From assembly GCF_009177095.1 (NCBI RefSeq), contig NZ_AP021861.1, forward strand, positions 1,550,001 to 1,614,000: a stretch of DNA of 64,000 nt, given 5' to 3'. Below are positions 1 through 7,715 of the stretch, in pieces (within the stretch, counting starts at the first letter, position 1; each line of letters starts with the position of its first letter). Below the pieces are notes generated by a model. The model worked only from the letters and a program-made list of their open reading frames with translations. It ran no database searches and was not told the origin of the DNA. This DNA is from Lacipirellula parvula. GTDB lineage: Bacteria > Planctomycetota > Planctomycetia > Pirellulales > Lacipirellulaceae. A program made the translations under genes and the position numbers.

Positions 1-63
1 TCGATGCGGCGGCTGATTTTCGAGCGGCCGATGCCGTCGAAGCCGGCTCCACACGGCCGCTAG
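1..63 (+). CDS. possible 3' end of a CDS entering from upstream
   Basis: Frame 1 is open from the window edge to a TAG at 61-63, giving about 20 residues with G or C in nearly every third position, as in the confirmed genes here. The product cannot be recognised from so short a tail. It would converge with, and overlap by 4 bp, the minus-strand gene ending at 60. It may be chance, because short open frames are common at this base composition. Confidence 0.25.
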   Translation, partial: SMRRLIFERPMPSKPAPHGR

Positions 64-473
64 TACTCAGTGGAGGTTGGCAGCAGCCCTTCCACATGGG
101 GGAAGAGCGGATCTCCATCTGGCCTGTTGTCTTTTCCTTGAATCCACGAGCGCAGGGCCATCTTGGCGTCAGGAAACGTCAGTTGCACCGCATGCCATGC
201 CGGCGCTTTCGACCGTTGGCAAACGCCGAAGCACTGGTGGACGTAACCAGGGCGGTTGAAGATCGGATCGTGAATGCGCACGATCCGATTGCTCACATCG
301 ATGTAGTAGACTGCGGCGACGACGCGGCGGGTTGGCTCGACTGGCGTGCCGCTCGCAATCTCGCGGTAACGAAAACCGAGCGTGAAGTCCTCGTCCGTCA
401 TCTCGCCCAGGTAGGCGAACTCCGGGGGAGGGGACCAGTACCGCGCGGCGCGAGAGTCTTTGAGCTTCAACAT
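60..473 (-). CDS. hypothetical protein, 137 aa
   Basis: I do not recognise the family. The product is soluble-looking, with no signal peptide or membrane segment, and is rich in aromatic residues. It has a central hydrophobic strand (VVAAVYYIDV) followed by a short His/Cys-containing stretch (YVHQCFGVC). The start at 473 is preceded by a G-rich stretch that could act as a ribosome binding site. Plus-strand frames over the same interval lack any recognisable domain. The gene sits alone, followed in its own direction by the window edge. It is called real on codon composition and on a plausible folded-protein composition only. Confidence 0.5.
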   Translation of the reverse strand: MLKLKDSRAARYWSPPPEFAYLGEMTDEDFTLGFRYREIASGTPVEPTRRVVAAVYYIDVSNRIVRIHDPIFNRPGYVHQCFGVCQRSKAPAWHAVQLTFPDAKMALRSWIQGKDNRPDGDPLFPHVEGLLPTSTEY

Positions 474-573
474 GCCCCCGATGGTACGGGAGGCAGATGA
501 GCGTCGTGTGAAGAGGGCGTGTAGCGTGCGCGTGTGTTGCCGACCGAGTGCGTTTCCGGCTCGCGAAGAAAAA

Positions 574-646
<73 letters not shown>

Positions 647-872
647 GAAGTCCTTTAGCCTATTCGGTTGCGCCGGCGTCGGCAACATGGCGCCGGCGGG
701 CCGGCGGCGTGAAGGTCTGGTGAAGGCCGGCGACGCCTTTGTCCGCTTCCTGCTCCGCAAACGGTGCTGGTTTGCTGGGCGGCGAGACGCCATGCTGGGC
801 CGCTCGCGACGCAATATTGAGGTTCGCGCTCGCGAAACTTGCCGCCCGACGATTCTCAACTGGAGACGATGC

Positions 873-1811
873 ATGGTTCGGTCGCCCCTTTTGCCCGCTG
901 TGCTGGGACTGACGTGCGCCGTTGCGATCGTCACGACTCGCAGCGTCGAATCGATCTGTCACGGCGCCGACGCCGTCTCTACCACGAAGTCATTCGACCT
1001 CGGCAAAGGGAAGCGGCTCGGCGACGGCCCCGCCAAGGAGCACTCGGGGATCGTCAAAAGCCGGAACTGGCCCGAGACGTTTTGGATGCACAACGACTCG
1101 GGCGACGAGCCGCGGATTTACCCCGTGCAGCGGAACGGCAAGGTTGCGAAGAGCGAACGCGAGCCGGAGACGCCCGGCGTCGCGATCGCGGGGGCCATCA
1201 ACGTCGATTGGGAGGATATTGCCGTTGATGATCGCGGACGGGTGATCGTCGCCGATACGGGAAACAACCGGAACGATCGCCGCGACCTGGTGCTGTACGT
1301 TATTCCCGAACCAGCGCCACTGGCGGAGCGGACCACGTTTGTGAAAAAGCTCTTCTTCCGTTATCCGGGGCAGAAGGAATTCCCGGCGCCGAAGGACGAC
1401 TTCAACTACGACTGCGAGGCGATCTTCACGATCGGCGGGCAGATTTATCTCTGCTCGAAGCATCGCAGCGATACGCGGACGAACCTCTATCGGCTCGATC
1501 CTGATTCAAACGAAGAGGTGCAAACGGCGCAGCTGATCGACACCTTCGACGTCCTCGGCCAAGCGACCGGCGCCGATGCGACGCCGGATGGCAAGCGGAT
1601 CGTGATCAACACCTACGAAGATCTGTGGCTCTTCGACGTGACCGATCCCGAAAAGCCGCTGAGCGGGCCGGTGAAGCGGCTATCGTTTGAGAATGACGAC
1701 GACGTGGAAGCAGTTTGCTTCGCGGACGACGACACGCTGCTCATCGGCGCCGAGGCGGCGGGGCGGATTTACGAAGTGCCGCTCTCGGAGTTTGTTGAGT
1801 ACGAGCGTTGA
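873..1811 (+). CDS. exported propeller-like hypothetical protein
   Basis: The 312-aa product is probably exported. The ATG at 873 is chosen because it opens a signal peptide (MVRSPLLPAVLGLTC, then a cleavable AxA-like region), whereas the longer frame from 687 adds a basic, non-coding-like stretch. The mature part has repeated beta-strand segments and the motifs HNDSGD, WEDIAVDD, VADTGNN and IPEP. Bacterial secreted proteins of unknown function with a beta-propeller or SdiA-regulated-like fold carry such motifs. The conserved Asp/Asn residues suggest metal binding, which is an inference. It converges with the ExeA-like gene 6 bp away, so the two are not co-transcribed. Confidence 0.8.
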   Translation: MVRSPLLPAVLGLTCAVAIVTTRSVESICHGADAVSTTKSFDLGKGKRLGDGPAKEHSGIVKSRNWPETFWMHNDSGDEPRIYPVQRNGKVAKSEREPETPGVAIAGAINVDWEDIAVDDRGRVIVADTGNNRNDRRDLVLYVIPEPAPLAERTTFVKKLFFRYPGQKEFPAPKDDFNYDCEAIFTIGGQIYLCSKHRSDTRTNLYRLDPDSNEEVQTAQLIDTFDVLGQATGADATPDGKRIVINTYEDLWLFDVTDPEKPLSGPVKRLSFENDDDVEAVCFADDDTLLIGAEAAGRIYEVPLSEFVEYER

Positions 1812-1817
1812 GCAAAC

Positions 1818-3398
1818 TTAGGCCAAGTGCGACTTCGAAGCCGATTCGAGGTTGCTGAACAACCGGCGAAACTGCCGGCCTTGCACAACGGCCGCGGTCG
1901 AAGCGTCGTCGTCTTCGACGATCAGCAGGTCGCTTTCGCTCGCTTTCGGCTTAGCGCCAAGGGATGGCGCGGCGGGTCGGGTTTCGTGGATCCGCACGGG
2001 CTGTTCGAGACGCTCGAGCACCGCGGTCGCGCTGGCTGCCGGCGCCGGGGCGGCGGCTGCGGTCGGTTTGGCGGGCGCCGCCGGTTTGCCCGTCGCGGCT
2101 TGGACGCAGCGGTGGAGTTCGCTGGCGAACGCGCGGTCGAGGCGGTTGATCACGTGGGGCGCCGACCGCAGCAGTTCCGACTCGAATGCCGAGTAAGGAT
2201 CGAGCACGATCTCTTCTTCTTCGAATGGCTCGTCGAACGGATTCGTCGCGGCAGGCTTCTCCGGTTCCTCGGCGGGGAACAGCGGCGGATCGGCGGCGCG
2301 GAGTTCGAGACGGCCGAATTCCTGGAAGTGATCGTAGCTGTCGATCAGCATCTCGGCGGCGTCGAGCGTTACGTCGAGTGGGTCGACTTCCAGGATGTGG
2401 CGGGCTTGCCGCACCGAGGCCATTGGAATCGACGCCGGCATGTCGTCGTCCAGCTCTTCTTCATCGGCTAGCTCGGAGCCATCGTCGTAGCTGCCGAACG
2501 AGTCGCCCATCGCATCGAGTTCGCCGAACTCGATGACGGAGCTTTCCAGCGGCGAACCTGCGGCCGCGGCGCCGTGGCTGTTCCACGGAGCGGGCAACTG
2601 TTGCAGGTCCGACCAGGCTTGCTGGACGATCGCTCCGTCCAGCGGCGTGCAACCCGACTCTTCGGCCATCCATGCCAGCTGATCGCCGAGCTGGTTGATG
2701 ACCCGCGGCACGCCGTCGGTCGCTGCGTAGATCGCTTCGAGGGCGTCGGCCGAGAAGAGCCGTTCAGGCTTCAATCCCACGGCGGCCACTTGAGCGCGAA
2801 CATACTGCAGCGTCTCTTCGCGGCCGAGCGGCGCGAGGTAGCAGCGAGCGGCAATCCGCTGGCTGAACTTCTCGAGCGCCGGTTCTGCGAACCGCTCTTC
2901 CAGCATCGAGCCGCCGGCGAGCACCAGGCTGACGAGCGGCAGGCCCTCGGCCGCCAGGTTGGTCAGCACGCGCAGCTCTTCCAGCAGGCGGACGGGCAGG
3001 GCGTCGGCTTCGTCGACCAACAGGACCAAGCGTCGCGGGCCCTCTTTCCCGCGGAGGTGCTGTTGAATCGATAGCCGGAGCTCGCCTTCGTCCATGCCGC
3101 GATAAGGGAGGCCGAGTTCACAGAGGATGAGCTGCAGCAGGGCGCGCCGGGTACAGAGCTGGGCGCCTGCCAGCGTGACGACCGCCACGCGAGGCGCGAA
3201 CTGCTCGGCGAGCACCGCCAACAGGAGCGATTTGCCGGTTCCCGCGCCGCCGACCAAAATGGCAGGCCCCTCGTTCCGCGCGATGGCGCGTACAATTCGC
3301 TGCCGGGCCTCCTCGATGGCGGCGGCGGCGAAGTAACGTTTGGGGTTGGGCGCCGAGAGAAAAGGGCGCCGCTCACCGTTGGTCGATTGCTGAGTCAT
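1818..3398 (-). CDS. ExeA/GspA-like AAA ATPase with long acidic tail
   Basis: The 526-aa P-loop ATPase has Walker A GGAGTGKS at residues 50-57, Walker B LVLLVDEAD at about 124-132, and a C-terminal AAA lid to about residue 250 containing GVPRVINQLGDQL, which is typical of the ExeA/GspA group. ExeA uses ATP to help assemble type II secretion complexes; related ATPases serve transposition. Here the residues after about 260 form an acidic, Ala/Pro-rich, apparently disordered tail in place of a peptidoglycan-binding domain, and no membrane segment is evident. No secretin or ExeB partner lies nearby, so the target is unknown. It is divergent from trpF across a 308-bp gap. Confidence 0.8.
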   Translation of the reverse strand: MTQQSTNGERRPFLSAPNPKRYFAAAAIEEARQRIVRAIARNEGPAILVGGAGTGKSLLLAVLAEQFAPRVAVVTLAGAQLCTRRALLQLILCELGLPYRGMDEGELRLSIQQHLRGKEGPRRLVLLVDEADALPVRLLEELRVLTNLAAEGLPLVSLVLAGGSMLEERFAEPALEKFSQRIAARCYLAPLGREETLQYVRAQVAAVGLKPERLFSADALEAIYAATDGVPRVINQLGDQLAWMAEESGCTPLDGAIVQQAWSDLQQLPAPWNSHGAAAAGSPLESSVIEFGELDAMGDSFGSYDDGSELADEEELDDDMPASIPMASVRQARHILEVDPLDVTLDAAEMLIDSYDHFQEFGRLELRAADPPLFPAEEPEKPAATNPFDEPFEEEEIVLDPYSAFESELLRSAPHVINRLDRAFASELHRCVQAATGKPAAPAKPTAAAAPAPAASATAVLERLEQPVRIHETRPAAPSLGAKPKASESDLLIVEDDDASTAAVVQGRQFRRLFSNLESASKSHLA

Positions 3399-3706
3399 CC
3401 GTGCATCCTATCGCTACGTCGCTTCGCGGCGGGCGAGATCGGGGCGAGCGATCTCGAACCGGCCGGCGTCGGCGACGGTCCATCCTGTGAAGTTAACCTT
3501 CCGTGGCATTGGATCGGCGCCCGGAGTAAGCTGGCTTCAAGTGATAGCGGAAGTTTGCCTGCTAGGAAGATTCGGCGGATCGTAGCGGCTGCTGAAACAA
3601 GGTGGAGTCCGCGGGGGCGAGTGATAGCAGCGTCGTGTCGCTCACTGAATAATAGAGTAACGCTCGCGCTCAACTGACGACGGACCACTGACCACTGACG
3701 ACCAAC
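3399..3706. other. divergent intergenic region, exeA-like / trpF
   Basis: No credible gene lies here. The stretch must carry promoters for two divergent genes, but I see no convincing -35/-10 pair. Just before trpF there is a repetitive run around 3677-3704 built on the unit CCACTGAC. Its complement, GTCAGTGGTC, recurs upstream of rpsF near 48948, so it is probably a small dispersed intergenic repeat. Confidence 0.5.
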
Positions 3707-4390
3707 ATGTTTCGCATCAAGATCTGCGGCATCACGAACGTTGAAGACGCCATCGCCGCGGTCGATGCTGGCGCCGATGCGCTGGGGCTCAACTTTTACA
3801 AGAAGAGCCCGCGGTGCGTTGAGCTTGATGTCGCGAGGAAGATTGCGGCAGCGACAGAGGTCGTCCGGGTTGGGGTCTTCGTGAATCACTCCACTGAGGA
3901 AATGGCGCACGCTTGGAATGAGGCTAGTCTTTCGTACACCCAGATCCATGGCGATGAAACACCGGAGATGCTTAAGCCAATCGCTGACATGGGCATCATA
4001 CCCGTCCGACGTTTGAGTCGCGACGAAACCGATCCCGTCGGACTGCTGATACGCGACTTCCTGCATTTCACGTCGGAGATTGGTTGGGCCTTGGAAGCAA
4101 TGCTTGTCGACGCAGCTGTGCCGGGAGAGTATGGCGGAACCGGTGCCAAGGCTGATTGGCATTCCCTCCATGGATACGAACTCCGGTTAGATTCTCGCGC
4201 TGGGCTGATCCTCGCCGGCGGGCTCACCCCTGACAATGTCGCCGAGGCAATTCGCATCGTACGGCCGGCCGCGGTCGACGTTGCCAGCGGAGTGGAATCG
4301 GCGCCGGGGAAGAAGGATCCCGTGAAGGTGCGGGATTTCGTGGCGGCGGCGAGTGAAGCTTTTGCGTCCTTGGGCGCCTCTGATCGCTGA
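3707..4390 (+). CDS. trpF: phosphoribosylanthranilate isomerase
   Basis: TrpF converts N-(5-phosphoribosyl)anthranilate to the carboxyphenylamino-deoxyribulose phosphate in tryptophan synthesis. The 227-aa (beta/alpha)8 protein begins with KICGIT, which carries the catalytic Cys7. It has Asp135 (LVDAAV before GGTG) as the general acid position, and phosphate-binding ILAGGLTPDNV and VDVASGVES near the end. No Shine-Dalgarno sequence precedes the ATG. No other trp gene is adjacent, so it is a stand-alone trpF. Length and all motifs match the family. Confidence 0.95.
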   Translation: MFRIKICGITNVEDAIAAVDAGADALGLNFYKKSPRCVELDVARKIAAATEVVRVGVFVNHSTEEMAHAWNEASLSYTQIHGDETPEMLKPIADMGIIPVRRLSRDETDPVGLLIRDFLHFTSEIGWALEAMLVDAAVPGEYGGTGAKADWHSLHGYELRLDSRAGLILAGGLTPDNVAEAIRIVRPAAVDVASGVESAPGKKDPVKVRDFVAAASEAFASLGASDR

Positions 4391-4476
4391 CGCTTTCGTC
4401 TCGGGAAGCCCTTCCGCCAGACGCTAGCCGCAGCCCCGCTCTGCCGGTAGACTCTATACCTATATGTCGTCACGCC

Positions 4477-4554
4477 TCGCCGCCCTGGAATGGCGGCGAC
4501 AGTGAACTGATGTTCACGCCCGCCATGCCGAGCCGTCCGCCCATTGCCGACGGC
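4477..4554 (+). promoter_or_regulatory. three tandem hairpins in the ahcY leader
   Basis: Three perfect stem-loops lie head to tail within 110 nt of the ahcY start: TCGCCGCC/GGCGGCGA (4477-4499, 7-nt loop), GTGAAC/GTTCAC (4502-4517, TGAT loop) and GCCGTC/GACGGC (4532-4554). An A/T-rich stretch with -10 character (TATACCTATAT, about 4455-4465) precedes them. The order suggests a structured 5' UTR. I could not match it to the published SAH riboswitch core, so a regulatory role is an inference. Confidence 0.45.
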
Positions 4555-4585
4555 CATTAGAGACTTTCACAGGAGTGAGTTCATC

Positions 4586-5944
4586 GTGTCCCAGGTTGCC
4601 GCCGAACGTCTGCCGTACAAGGTGCTGGATTGTTCCCCCGAGCAGTTTGAAAAGCTTGCCAAGTGGGGCCGCCAAGAGATCGAACTCGCTCAGAACGAAA
4701 TGCCGGGCCTGATGGCTCTGCGTGAAAAGTACGGCAAGTCGAAGCCGCTCGCCGGCGCCCGCATTGCCGGTTGCCTCCACATGACGATCCAGACGGCCGT
4801 CCTCATCGAGACGCTGGCCGAGCTGGGCGCCGAGGTCACCTGGTCGAGCTGCAATATTTTCAGCACCCAGGACCACGCCGCCTGTGCGATCGCGAAGGCT
4901 GGCTTCGCCGTCTACGCCTGGAAGGGCATGACCGAAGAAGAGTTTGATTGGTGCATCGAGCAGACGCTGTTCTTCCCCAGCGGCAAGCCGATGAACCTGA
5001 TCCTCGACGACGGCGGCGACCTGACCGCCATGGTTCACAACCGCTTCCCCGAGATGCTCGGCGAGATCCGCGGACTGAGCGAAGAGACGACCACGGGCGT
5101 CCATCGCCTCTACCAGATGCACGAGCGCGGCGAGCTGAAGGTCCCCGCGATCAACGTCAACGACTCGTGCACGAAGAGCAAGTTCGACAACCTGTACGGC
5201 TGCCGCGAGTCGCTGGCCGACGGTATCAAGCGGGCGACCGACGTGATGGTTGCCGGCAAGATCTGCGTCGTCGCCGGCTATGGCGACGTCGGCAAGGGCT
5301 CGGCTCAATCGCTCCGCGGCCTCGGCGCCCGCGTGCTGATCACCGAAATCGATCCGATCATCGCGCTGCAAGCAGCGATGGAAGGCTACCAAGTCGTCAC
5401 CATGGAAGAGGCCGCTCCGCAGGGCGACATCTTCGTGACGACCACCGGCTGCCGTGACATCATCACCGGCGAGCACATGTCGAAGATGAAGAACGACGCC
5501 ATCGTGTGCAACATTGGCCACTTCGATCTCGAGATCGACATGGCCTGGCTCAACGGCGAAGTGAAGGCTGGCCGCGGGACGAAGGAACGGATCAAGCCGG
5601 CCGATGTCGGCGCCGTCGACAAGTACACCCTGAAGAGCACCGGTCGCTCGATCATCATCCTGGCCGAAGGCCGCCTCGTGAACCTCGGCTGCGCCACCGG
5701 CCACCCGTCGTTCGTGATGAGCGCGAGCTTCACCAACCAGGTGCTGGCCCAACTCGCCCTGTGGCAACACACGAAGGACTACCCGCTGGGCGTCCACGTG
5801 CTGCCGAAGAAGCTCGACGAGGAAGTCGCTCGCCTCCACCTCGGCAAGCTCGGCGTGCAGCTGACGAAGCTGACCGCGAAGCAAGCCGAGTACCTCGGCA
5901 TCCCGGTCGAAGGGCCGTACAAGCCTGAGTACTACCGGTACTAA
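4586..5944 (+). CDS. ahcY: adenosylhomocysteinase
   Basis: AhcY uses NAD to split S-adenosylhomocysteine into adenosine and homocysteine, clearing the product that inhibits methyltransferases. The GTG at 4586 is chosen because AGGAG (4571-4575) lies 10 nt upstream; an ATG at 4544 would add 14 poorly conserved residues. The 452-aa product has [10 protein letters not shown], the substrate-site signature [11 protein letters not shown], the NAD-binding [10 protein letters not shown] at about residues 231-240, and the usual C-terminus KPEYYRY. It carries the insert (LDDGGDLT region) found in many bacterial enzymes. It stands alone between trpF and a tRNA, with a structured leader. Confidence 0.97.
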   Translation: MSQVAAERLPYKVLDCSPEQFEKLAKWGRQEIELAQNEMPGLMALREKYGKSKPLAGARIAGCLHMTIQTAVLIETLAELGAEVTWSSCNIFSTQDHAACAIAKAGFAVYAWKGMTEEEFDWCIEQTLFFPSGKPMNLILDDGGDLTAMVHNRFPEMLGEIRGLSEETTTGVHRLYQMHERGELKVPAINVNDSCTKSKFDNLYGCRESLADGIKRATDVMVAGKICVVAGYGDVGKGSAQSLRGLGARVLITEIDPIIALQAAMEGYQVVTMEEAAPQGDIFVTTTGCRDIITGEHMSKMKNDAIVCNIGHFDLEIDMAWLNGEVKAGRGTKERIKPADVGAVDKYTLKSTGRSIIILAEGRLVNLGCATGHPSFVMSASFTNQVLAQLALWQHTKDYPLGVHVLPKKLDEEVARLHLGKLGVQLTKLTAKQAEYLGIPVEGPYKPEYYRY

Positions 5945-6004
5945 GTCGTCATGCCGAATTGCCAACGCCAAACGCTGATCATACGCGGGAGCGGGTTCAT
6001 CCCT

Positions 6005-6077
6005 GCTCCCGTAGCTCAGTGGTGAGAGCGACGGCCTTATAAGCCGTGCGTCGCTGGTTCAATTCCAGCCGGGAGCA
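6005..6077 (+). tRNA. tRNA-Ile(UAU)
   Basis: The 73-nt cloverleaf has a perfect acceptor GCTCCCG/CGGGAGC, D arm GCTC/GAGC, anticodon stem ACGGC/GCCGT with loop CTTATAA (anticodon TAT), and T arm GCTGG/CCAGC with loop TTCAATT. CCA is not encoded. UAU reads the isoleucine codon AUA directly. Most bacteria instead use a CAU tRNA modified to lysidine by TilS, so this anticodon is uncommon. The gene lies 60 nt after ahcY and is followed by a terminator. Confidence 0.93.
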
Positions 6078-6100
6078 CTGGCGAGACTGCGAGAAACACG

Positions 6101-6132
6101 AAAGGCCGCCGACGCAAGTCGGCGGCCTTTTT
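6101..6132 (+). terminator. Rho-independent terminator after tRNA-Ile
   Basis: A perfect 10-bp GC stem GGCCGCCGAC/GTCGGCGGCC (6104-6113 with 6118-6127) closes a GCAA tetraloop. It is preceded by AAA and followed by TTTTT, so it should end transcripts from ahcY or the tRNA. Confidence 0.9.
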
Positions 6133-6175
6133 CGTTGATAAACAATTTGAAGGAGCGAGGGCCCGACGTTTCTGG

Positions 6176-6415
6176 CTATGCAAACACCTCGCTCTCCATC
6201 TCGACATGCGAGACGCGCAGTCCGCCTACGTTCGCTTGCCGTAACGCCTCACGCACGACCTGCTTAAGTTCGCCAGGTCGATGGCGGACCCAGATCGCTG
6301 CTTTACCGCTCCGCATCATCAGGGTGGAGTCGTCGAACCCGGCTTCGTAGACCGAGTCAGCCAACTCGTCGGTGAACTCCTCGGCAACGAGAATTAGATA
6401 GAACTCAGGATTCAT
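6176..6415 (-). CDS. small partner protein of the HicA-like gene
   Basis: The 79-aa product starts MNPEFYLILVAEE and has a pattern of alternating strand and helix with GFDDSTLMMRSG, then a C-terminal helix-strand. The ATG (6413-6415) lies inside the end of the upstream gene, an 11-nt overlap that implies translational coupling. A longer in-frame start at 6580 is rejected because it would lie wholly within the other gene. Small proteins of this shape are found next to the HicA-like family in other bacteria (from memory), where they may act as antitoxin or cofactor. The function is unproven. Confidence 0.7.
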   Translation of the reverse strand: MNPEFYLILVAEEFTDELADSVYEAGFDDSTLMMRSGKAAIWVRHRPGELKQVVREALRQANVGGLRVSHVEMESEVFA

Positions 6416-6629
6416 GGCTTGCTGCTCCCGGACAGGCATCGATGATCCGACGAATGTCCTTCGCGTGATTCTCAGGATTGCGAGGCGTTGACCAGACTGA
6501 CATCTGGCACTCGTGGTGGCCAAATCCACAGTAGATTCGGCAGTGGGCGTGTCCATTCGACATGACGACGCGCCACCCACGCTCCTCGGCGTACTTCAAC
6601 GCTTCGCGGATGTGCTTGTTTGGGTGCAT
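6405..6629 (-). CDS. HicA-like small basic protein, possible toxin
   Basis: The 74-aa protein begins MHPNKHIREALKYAEERGWRV and continues with a strand carrying NGHAHCRIYC, then SVWSTPRNPENHAKDIRRIID. The helix-strand-strand-strand-helix order and the His in a loop before a strand resemble HicA mRNA interferases, which fold like a double-stranded RNA-binding domain. It is the first gene of a two-gene unit with the 79-aa partner. The partner does not look like HicB, so this would be an atypical pair. No inverted repeat operator was recognised upstream. Confidence 0.7.
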   Translation of the reverse strand: MHPNKHIREALKYAEERGWRVVMSNGHAHCRIYCGFGHHECQMSVWSTPRNPENHAKDIRRIIDACPGAASHES

Positions 6630-6979
6630 TGGCTACATAGTGACTGCACCAGTGTCACTCATCAAGTATACGCCCGCGGGGGCTTCTTGGCAGGCGGCTC
6701 GGCGGATAAGAAGGGTCCAGAGTGCACAGCCACCCCAGTTCGGTGTCGCTGCAAATGCTGGTTGAAAAGCCCTAACCGGCAAGTCGGCCTACCTGCCCCG
6801 GCGCTGATCTCGTCCGAATTCGGCAAACTTCTATTGAGACCGCCCAGCCCCCGGCGTAGTATCGAAGCTCGCGATCCGTTTTGTCGCTGAAGCGAACCGT
6901 AGTCGGCGCCGTGAACAGAGAACCGAGGCCCTGGAGTTTCGTTCACGGAGGATGGCTTCCTGTTTTTGGAGCGCCCGCC
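6630..6979. other. intergenic, no gene seen
   Basis: This 350-bp divergent gap lies between the HicA-like pair (minus) and the zinc-ribbon gene (plus). The short frames present have no domain, signal peptide or coding-like composition. No strong hairpin, repeat or RNA gene was recognised. Confidence 0.5.
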
Positions 6980-7600
6980 ATGCCGTCGGTCACTTGTCCT
7001 GGCTGTGAGAAGAAATATAACCTCCCGGCGACCGCCGCGGGGCAGGTGGCGAATTGCAAATGCGGGAAGAAGTTCCGCGTTGGCGGAGCCTCTGCGGAAG
7101 CGAAGCCCAAGCCCGCGGTCGCCACCGCATCGGCAGCCAAGCCAGCGGCGCCGCAGCCGGCCGCGCGAGCGGTAGCCCCTGCGGCGCGCGTCGCCGCCCC
7201 CGCTAAGCCGGCTGCACCCAAACCGGTTGCCGCCGTCGCTACGCCGACTCGCGTGGAGGCGCCGAAGCCCAAACCGAAGCAGGACGACAGTTTCTGGGAC
7301 GACGTCGACAAGCCGCTCGCTGATCTAGAGCTGGAACCGGTCGAGGCGACGTCGCGGCCGGCAAGTGCGTTCCGCCCAAAGACGCCTGCCCCCGTTCAGG
7401 CTCCGCAGCAAAACATCGTGATGCGGATGTGGCACTCCCGTGCTCGCAAGCTGCTCATGGGGCCGCCGATCGCCGTCTTGGGAGTCATCATCCTGGTCTC
7501 GAAGTTCAACTCCGGCGAGCGGATTCCTCGGGGCGGATTTTTCCTGGTGGCGATTGGCGTGGGCATTACCTGGGCCGGGCTTACGGGCGAGAGCGAGTGA
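6980..7600 (+). CDS. zinc-ribbon membrane protein with Ala/Pro linker
   Basis: The 206-aa protein has an N-terminal zinc ribbon (CPGC at about residues 5-8 and CKC at about 28-30, then GKKFRVGG), an Ala/Pro/Lys linker of about 90 residues, an acidic segment (DDSFWDDVDKPLADLELE) and two C-terminal membrane helices (LLMGPPIAVLGVIILVS and FFLVAIGVGITWAGL). The ATG at 6980 is chosen because it places the ribbon at the N-terminus. The ribbon plus low-complexity linker plus membrane anchor is a recurrent planctomycete architecture of unknown role. The ribbon probably faces the cytoplasm. Confidence 0.8.
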   Translation: MPSVTCPGCEKKYNLPATAAGQVANCKCGKKFRVGGASAEAKPKPAVATASAAKPAAPQPAARAVAPAARVAAPAKPAAPKPVAAVATPTRVEAPKPKPKQDDSFWDDVDKPLADLELEPVEATSRPASAFRPKTPAPVQAPQQNIVMRMWHSRARKLLMGPPIAVLGVIILVSKFNSGERIPRGGFFLVAIGVGITWAGLTGESE

Positions 7601-7715
7601 GTGATCAATTCCGCAGCGGGTATCCCCGCGCCAGGGCGGCTGGTTCCGCATCGCTCCCTGGCGGCGTAAACTGGACGGATTCCCCTCCGTCCGTTCGCCC
7701 CCTGCAGAAGACCCC

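Noticed and set aside
4391-4585. Canonical SAH riboswitch upstream of ahcY
   Set aside because: The gene context is right, but I could not find the conserved core sequence; only simple stems are visible.
4514-5971. Long open frame antisense to ahcY
   Set aside because: It mirrors the ahcY codons, has no domain, and arises because high-GC genes leave few stops on the opposite strand.
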